A stretch of DNA of 64,000 bases from Camellia lanceoleosa. Taxonomy: Eukaryota > Streptophyta > Magnoliopsida > Ericales > Theaceae. Location: the NCBI GenBank assembly GCA_025200525.1, contig CM045767.1, positions 121,756,346-121,820,345 on the forward strand, in the 5' to 3' direction. A program made the position numbers and the translations under genes. Under the pieces are notes generated by a model. That model had not been told where the DNA came from and did no database searches. It saw nothing but the letters and a program-made list of their open reading frames with translations. Shown piece after piece: positions 58,010 to 64,000 of the stretch; within the stretch, counting starts at the first letter, position 1, and the number at the start of each line of letters is the position of its first letter.

Positions 58010-58859
58010 TTAGCCCTATAGTGTTACCCTGGAGAGGGACTTTTTGTAATATTGGCCGGTGGTGTATCATGTTTATTGATTTTGTTGCTGACCGGTGTAC
58101 TGTTGGATGTTGAGGCACCATGTTTATGTATTGCAGTTTTATGCATAGTATTGTTTGGTTAATCCTCAGGTATTGGGGAGTATGTATGGAATTTCGAACT
58201 CTCTATTTTATTTTGAGAAGTTGTTAATGGGGTCAATGATCCTAGTATTGTTGCTTGCTTAGTACTGTATTTTGAGTTAGTCTTGTGACGGCCTGTGGGC
58301 CTTGTTCATTTTAGAGATTATGGGTTGAGAACGGGAATCCGTGGGTGGATGTGATTGATGTGATGGTTTCGAGAGTTGTGCAGTATTAGCAAGGTTATGT
58401 GAGGTTATATCTCGGGTTAGCGGGAATGGTACCTGTTTGTTGGTTTGTGTTTTGGGCTTGCTAATTAGTGAGTCTGGGGTGACCCTAACGGTTGTATAGG
58501 GGTAGTGTTTGTTTTGTGATTGGTTATCAATTGTGGGGTATGGTTTGTGAGTGGATGTAGGCAGCATTCTTTAGTGGAAGAACAGTTTGTGTTCTAGAGT
58601 AATGAGAATAGCGTTGGTAATTATCCTACTTGATTGGGTACTAGTAATTGCGGAAGACCATGTCTTTCGGTCGAGGAGATGAGTAGGCTTGCTATGCACC
58701 ATGGGGAGAAATGGTGATACCCTTAGACGCAGATGTTGATGCGGTTTAATTAAAGGAGACGCGGTGAGATGCCAAAAGTGGGGATTTGTGTAGAGAACTG
58801 CGTGGTAGGGGTTAGTAATATGAGTGGCACATCAGTGTGTGGAGATTGTTGAGTTGATT
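58010..58859 (+). other. E4 internal region without recognisable pol
   Basis: Stop-rich in all plus frames. I looked for protease DTGA/S, RT YVDD and integrase HHCC/DDE patterns and found none. Confidence 0.6.
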
Positions 58860-59280
58860 AGTCAGCTTATTGGTATTGTGTGTTTGGGTGGACATCGATC
58901 ACCTTGAGGTTAGTCTCGTTTGTTGTAGACATTGTGTGTTGATTAGGGAAAACTGAAACTAATCATCCGGGTTGTGTTATTAAATATCACGATTATAGTA
59001 ATACAGCAAATATGTGTATTGAATGATCATTGTAAATGATTGGATTTTTTTTTATACATTATGTGTATATATATGGTTAGGGAGGAGATAGGGGATGGAC
59101 TCCGATGATACAGCACCAAAATGTGTATCCATTGAAAGATTGTAATAGCTCATATGCTTATTTATTGTGAAGTGAAAAAAAAAATGTTTTATATGAGTTA
59201 CTATCTCATTTAATTGTTGGCCAGGTTCTGAGCCAGGTGTATGTTATTAAATTGGCTAAGTAAAATGAGGCGGGATGAAA
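58860..59280 (+). repeat. LTR-like segment inside E4
   Basis: Resembles 17600-18040 of the E2 LTR: TTGTTGTAGACA with TGATTAGGxAAA, a GATAGGGGATG block, ATGAGTTxxTxTCTCAT and GGCCAGGTTCTGAGCCA occur in the same order. E4's interior therefore carries part of a sister-family LTR. Confidence 0.7.
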
Positions 59281-59998
59281 TTGCAAAACCATGAATTTCT
59301 TATGCCTTATGTGTTGATAGTATTGTTGTTATTTCTATTAACTATCATTATAGAAATGTTATGCTTCGTGTTGGTTTTGGTATCACTGTATGAGTGATGA
59401 TTGTTGCTAGTAGTATGTTGAAAGGATTTGGAAAAACAAAATTTTTCCTAAGTGTTTGGGCCACCTAAGGGTGTTGTTGAGAAATTGATTTAATTCAAGG
59501 GTTTTGCGAAATTCCAAATGAATCTTTTGGTAAATAAACTGGGTGATTTTTATGTTTTGGATAACACCGTATTTGTGAAAAATATTTTCAAAACTGTTGA
59601 GTTTCGCATGGAAAATGAAGGATTTATTTTGGAATGTTAACATCGAAAATTTGACTACCTTTGAGAAATGTCTCTTGAACAAGAAAATGTTTTCTTATTA
59701 TTTACTCATAAGATTCGCTTGGCTTGGCTTTCGAGAGTCATGTTGTTGTATAGTGACTTAGCTTGAAGCGCTAGTCGTTGTTGGTAATTGTTTGAGAAAG
59801 GTTTGGTCATTAAGGTTTTGGTACCTAAGTGTTGTGGTTTGGAACGTATTCCCTTAGTGAGTCTCTTCCTTGGTGAGAGTGGCGTGACGGTTTGTAGTGA
59901 GAGCGGTTTCACTCCTAGTATTGGGGGGTGTTGGTGCTGTGTAATCAGTTGGCCTTGTGTTTTTGGCGCATCCTTAATTTCGAGGACGAAATTCTTTA

Positions 59999-60010
59999 AG
60001 GGGGGAAGGT
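59999..60010 (+). other. E4 polypurine tract
   Basis: AGGGGGGAAGGT directly before the 3' LTR, following GAGGACGAAATTCTTTA, the usual Ty3/gypsy context. Confidence 0.85.
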
Positions 60011-62626
60011 TATAGCGATCCCGGGTCGTTCTCCTTGGTTGTAATATCCGAACTTAGTTCCGTGGATTCCGTTGTTGTTTTGAACTTGTTTACGCTTCAA
60101 TTCTTTAAATTTGAGTTATAGAATGTTTTGGACTTGTTTGTTCCAGTTGGTTGTGTTGGAAACCAAGAGTTGCTTGTCGAGTTTTGGACCCTCGCCGGCG
60201 AGGAGTTGGTCGCTTCGAGCGAAGCTTCTTTGTTATTCGCCGAGCTGTTTGGTCGCTCGGCGAGAGTGGAGTTTTAGGTTCTGGCTCGAGCTGTGGTGGC
60301 TTCGCTCGAGCGAGACTTGCGTCTAGTACTTAGACCTGAGAGCAGTGTTTGTTGGCTCGAGCGAGCTTCTCTTCGCTCGAGCGAGGTTTGTTTCTTGTGT
60401 CTTGTCGCTCGAGCGACCAGGTCTTCGCTCGAGCGAGCCTGTCGTATTTCAGTAGGCAGCAGCGGGAAAAATAGCATTTTTCTCCTTCTTTCTTTCTTGA
60501 AACCCTAGCAGCCGAGAGTCTCTCTCTCTAAACTTATTATCTCTCTAGATTTCATCTCTTTCTAGTATGAATCCATCCTAGGTCCTTTGTTAAAAAGAAA
60601 GAGGAGGTCAAGGGCTTCGCTTTAATCGGAAGAATTGTGGATTTAGAGCACTTGGATTTCGGGTCAATCTTCTCCATTTGGGTTCTCCTTTGAGGTAGGG
60701 ATTCTCCTTGTTTCTTTTCAATGCTCCATCTATAGATAGACATGTGGTTATTTTGTATTGCATCAAAATTGTATCATGTTGGATTTGTGAAAATCATGGG
60801 GTAAACCTAGGGTTGGTTGTGTTAAGATTGGGTTTGGCTTCATTAGTTGTTGTCTTGGCTAATTAGAATATAAATTAGCATGTTGTAGTTAAATGAACTA
60901 AAAGCCCTAAATAATGTTTTGATTTTGGTAAATTAAAATGGGGGTTTGTTGACTAATGTATATGAATCTCTTTGATTAAAATGAGTTGGATAAGGGTGTT
61001 AATGCCTAAGGAATTAATCATAGCTTTGGAATTGGTTTCATGGGAACAAGAATAGTGGAGTTGATTTTGTGATAACAAAAAGGAATTGGGATTGTTTCTG
61101 TGAAAATGATAAATGTATTTTCGAAATAAGATTGAGAATTGGGTTGTTGTATCTTGAGTGTTGAATACACGTGTAGAAATTGTATTTTTAACTACCATGT
61201 TAATGTTATTGTTTGGTTTGTGATTCATGGTAATTGCGTCTTCAATAGATGTACAATATACCTGCATCTAGAGGTTTTGTCCTTGGTCATCGGTGGAGGA
61301 TGACATGTTTGAGATGGATTGTCGTGTATGTTTGACACCATTGTTGATTGAACATCATATGTGATGAAATGTTGAGATACATTTTATATGTATATTTGTT
61401 AGGGAGGAGAGAGGGGTTGTACTCCAGTGTGTGTGAGAAGATAGGGGATGTACTCCACACACCTATGTGTTCATATATCTTAACACATTGTTTGCATCCT
61501 GATAGTTTATGTGGTTGCAATATACATGTTGAATATGCCTTGTTGCATGGTTGTTGTTGGCGTTATATGCCGCGCTTATAATCAAAGGTACATTTTCCAT
61601 TAGCGCTGGAGAACTGTATGCGCTTATAATCTAAGGTACCACACCCTTCCAGCTAGCGCCTGGTAAAATGGTATGTTGTTGTGAGAAGTGCATTTTGGCT
61701 TACTATGCATATAGCTAGTAGAGCGAAGTTGATTGTAGTTATTTCAGTATATCTTTGGCTTACCTAGCGCATAACTGGTAGAGCAAAGGGGAATTGTTGT
61801 TGTTTAGTTGTAACTGAAAATATCATGGATTTGATTGGTTACAGTTCGGAGGACCGAGTTACTCCATTGATTGATTGTATACGTGTTGGTGGGTGTAAAT
61901 TTATATTTTTACAAAGTTATGCATGTATAGGTTTGATAGTAGTAGAAACAAACCAAAATGTCATTTTTTGTCTTTTGGAAAGTGTGAAGGAGAATGAAGG
62001 TTTTAATGATAAACATATTTTGAAAAGATACGTCTGTCGTATGCATGGGAAATGGAGGGGAGTATAGGGCTGAGTGATTAGTTCCTAATGAGGATTAATT
62101 AAAGGAATAAGGAAAGATGAATCGCTTGTAGCGTTAAATGAAACGGTTGTTTTCAAGAAAAGTTCATACATATATATATTTTGTATAAACTGTCATATTA
62201 CTATTCTAGTACGAGAATGAGTGTGCATGATCATAGCTATCTGTAATGTTGTTATTGTTGAGGATCATGTTGAGATCTCTACTGGACTATATGTTCATCC
62301 CACGTTGTTGAATCTTTTTCGTGTATTAAGGTGTTGAGCTGCAAGAGTTGGATTTACTTATTTGTTGGCCACGGGGCCTCTTCGTTGTAGGCGGAATGCC
62401 ATATGTGTAAAAGGGTTGTACCCTTCATTTGATTATTTAATGTTGTAAGCCTGAGGGCATCTTATTTAGAATGCTCATGTAATATTTACTTTGCATACGA
62501 ATGAGAGTATTGTTAATCACTTCTACAGATTGAATGTATGAGTTTATTTCCGCATGTTATCTCCGAAATTAAATTAAGTTAATGGAATTGGTAATGACTT
62601 CAAGTAATAAAAAGTGGGGCGTGATA
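60011..62626 (+). mobile_element. E4 3' LTR
   Basis: 2616 bp, nearly identical to the 5' LTR over most of its length but clearly different in the palindrome array and at a few short sites. It ends GGGGCGTGATA where the 5' LTR has GTGACA. Confidence 0.9.
60185..60443. repeat. Palindrome array, E4 3' LTR
   Basis: Sites include CTCGCCGGCGAG, CGCTTCGAGCGAAGC, GCTCGGCGAG, TTCGCTCGAGCGAG and TCGCTCGAGCGACC. Several differ from the partner LTR yet remain palindromic. Confidence 0.9.
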
Positions 62627-62631
62627 TGCAT

Positions 62632-63070
62632 TGTTTGGTTTTCTTTATGCAGTCCACCAATTCTTTTTATATATTTCAATTACAATGTAATCACCAATTA
62701 TAATGATGATGAAATGCAATATAAATCGCGACAATTATATATAAATTCTTAAAGTGAAAGAAAGACTCAAATAAATATTAAAAGGTTCAGACTAATAAAG
62801 ACTGCATACTTATAATATGAATTCAGTGTAGTATAAATGACAATAATTACATATAACTTCCTAAGAAATGAACTAAGTATGCTAGGGTTTTAGAGAAGCT
62901 TTTGAGACATTTTCAAAAGTGGCCATGTGCAGCTTTTCAATGTCAATACAGAGGAGATGTTTAATGCCCTGCCATCTGATTTAATACTATTTTGATCAAT
63001 TTTTATGGCTCCACTATCCATCTCCTCTCAACGTCACCTTTTCAATGAAGGGCCTTTCTGTAGTATTTTT
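62632..63070. other. No gene recognised
   Basis: AT-rich continuation of the sequence that E4 interrupted. Confidence 0.45.
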
Positions 63071-63165
63071 ATGTATAGACACCACCTACCAAGCTGTATA
63101 CACCACCTACCAAGCTATGGACACCACCTAACATTCAATTTACCACCTACCAAGCTATTGAATGC
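63070..63165 (+). repeat. Short tandem units ACCACCTACCAAGCT
   Basis: Four imperfect units of about 22-27 bp (ACACCACCTACCAAGCTRT and similar). Confidence 0.85.
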
Positions 63166-63435
63166 ATGCCATCTACCATGCCTCAAGTTTCATACGGCAT
63201 ATGGTTGTTGAAAAGGTAATAGCCTCACCACCTACCTGAAGAATGGAGGGTCTATATCAGCTCAAAAAAACTTAGCCAGACCTGCCATCAAAATATTGGT
63301 TCTCTTTCCACAGATTGGCTCTAACAAATCAATCTCACTGTATTCCTCCATCCACTATCTTCAAAATCGTGTTTTGAATCCAAAAGAAAATCCCAAAGTC
63401 TACATATTCATATTACTACAAGTGTGATTCCTGTG

Positions 63436-63495
63436 AGCATCCAAAGGCAGCATCCAAAGGCAGCATCACAAGGCAGGGCAGCATCCGAAGGGCTT
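63436..63495 (+). repeat. Short tandem units GCATCCAAAGGCA
   Basis: Four imperfect units of 13-18 bp, the last as GCATCCGAAGGG, just before the ACCGGTT site. Confidence 0.85.
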
Positions 63496-63512
63496 GACAA
63501 AGGTATATTCAC

Positions 63513-64000
63513 GGGGCGACCGGTTGGTCAACCGGCCCGGTTTAATTTTTAATTTTTTTTTTTTCACATTCTTTCCCTCTGTGCATTCTGTGCTCTACAC
63601 TACAATTCAATTTCGTGTGTATGTTGTATTTGATTCATGCATTGTTGAATTTGTTCAAGTTTAACATCACCTTCATGTTTCAATCAAACTTTATGATTAA
63701 TATTGAAAGAAAGTTACAGTGTGTCAATGGTATGTGTGTGGTTTTTGGAGCATGCTATAGTGAGCACTACGAATAGGAAGACAAAAATAGAGAGTTTTGT
63801 TTTGTTTGTGTGAGAAGTGATGAGAAATATATGAAACTGTTGTGTGGGTTGGTGTTTTTGTTTAAGACAATGTGACAAGAAAAGTAAGAAACATGGACAT
63901 TGATGTCTATCTCTCTCTCTGTCTACATGTTTTTGGTTTTCAGTGTGAGAGAGAGAGAGTAGTTAGCTTGCGATGCAGTATAAATTTTTGGTTTATTTAT
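63513..64000 (+). repeat. Second copy of the Harbinger upstream sequence, partial
   Basis: GGGGCGACCGG with the full GGTTGGTCAACCGG site, then TTTAATTTTTAATTTTTTTT, TTTCCCTCTGTGCATTC and TGTGCTCTACAC follow in the same order and orientation as upstream of the transposase at 51470-51745. No transposase sequence is reached before the window ends. Confidence 0.55.

Larger units (their letters stand above)
53922..62626 (+). mobile_element. Ty3/gypsy element E4, complete but non-autonomous
   Basis: 8705 bp flanked by the perfect duplication TGCAT (53917-53921, 62627-62631). Two 2.6-kb LTRs (53922-56535 and 60011-62626), a perfect tRNA-Met primer site and a polypurine tract are present. The 3.5-kb interior has a degenerate gag with a zinc knuckle but no protease, RT, RNase H or integrase that I can recognise. 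Its LTR start and palindrome array relate it to E2. It would depend on proteins from a full-length relative. Confidence 0.9.

Overview
The window is nuclear DNA of a flowering plant, most likely a eudicot. It has genes with many AT-rich introns and GT-AG splice sites, plant LTR retrotransposons primed by initiator-Met tRNA, Helitrons, hAT and PIF/Harbinger remnants and MITEs. I see no basis for naming a species. Only two genes look intact, both on the minus strand: a D-type cyclin of the CYCD7 class (34357-38611, 6 exons, 312 aa) and a GID4/Vid24-family substrate receptor of the GID/CTLH ubiquitin ligase (43817-51140, 8 exons, 214 aa). Nearly everything else is transposable-element sequence.

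Layout. 1-4115: LTR fragments of two LTR retrotransposons. 4133-7024: a minus-strand Ty3/gypsy piece (gag remnant, primer site, 1.97 kb LTR). 7699-31897: an old minus-strand hAT transposon cut in two by a 19.3 kb LTR element (E1, 9262-28564, target duplication AATTA on both sides). E1 has almost no internal region. Its right LTR has swollen from about 1.2 to 17.4 kb by later events: a copia-like solo LTR, a 5'-truncated chromovirus-like Ty3/gypsy element (E2), a Helitron carrying a broken poly(A)-binding-protein gene, and a pair of small Helitrons. The hAT right half also carries a poly(A)-tailed insertion with a 14-bp target duplication.

31898-43572 holds MITEs, long inverted-repeat elements and the CYCD7 gene. 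43817-51140 is the GID4 gene; a solo LTR sits in its first intron and a MITE in its third. 51466-53141 is a frameshifted PIF/Harbinger transposase. 53922-62626 is a complete but non-autonomous Ty3/gypsy element (E4; 2.6 kb LTRs, target duplication TGCAT) with a degenerate gag and no recognisable pol. The end of the window has short tandem repeats and a second copy of the sequence that precedes the Harbinger transposase.

The most unusual pattern is a set of dispersed palindromes in element control regions. GCTCGAGCGAG-type sites form arrays near the promoters of LTRs from apparently different superfamilies, just upstream of a TATA box where one is visible, and they vary between the two LTRs of one element while often staying palindromic. 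Other elements carry their own palindromes (CCGCACGTGCGG, GGCCTAAGGCC, ACCGGTTGGTCAACCGGT). No RNA genes or CRISPR arrays were seen.
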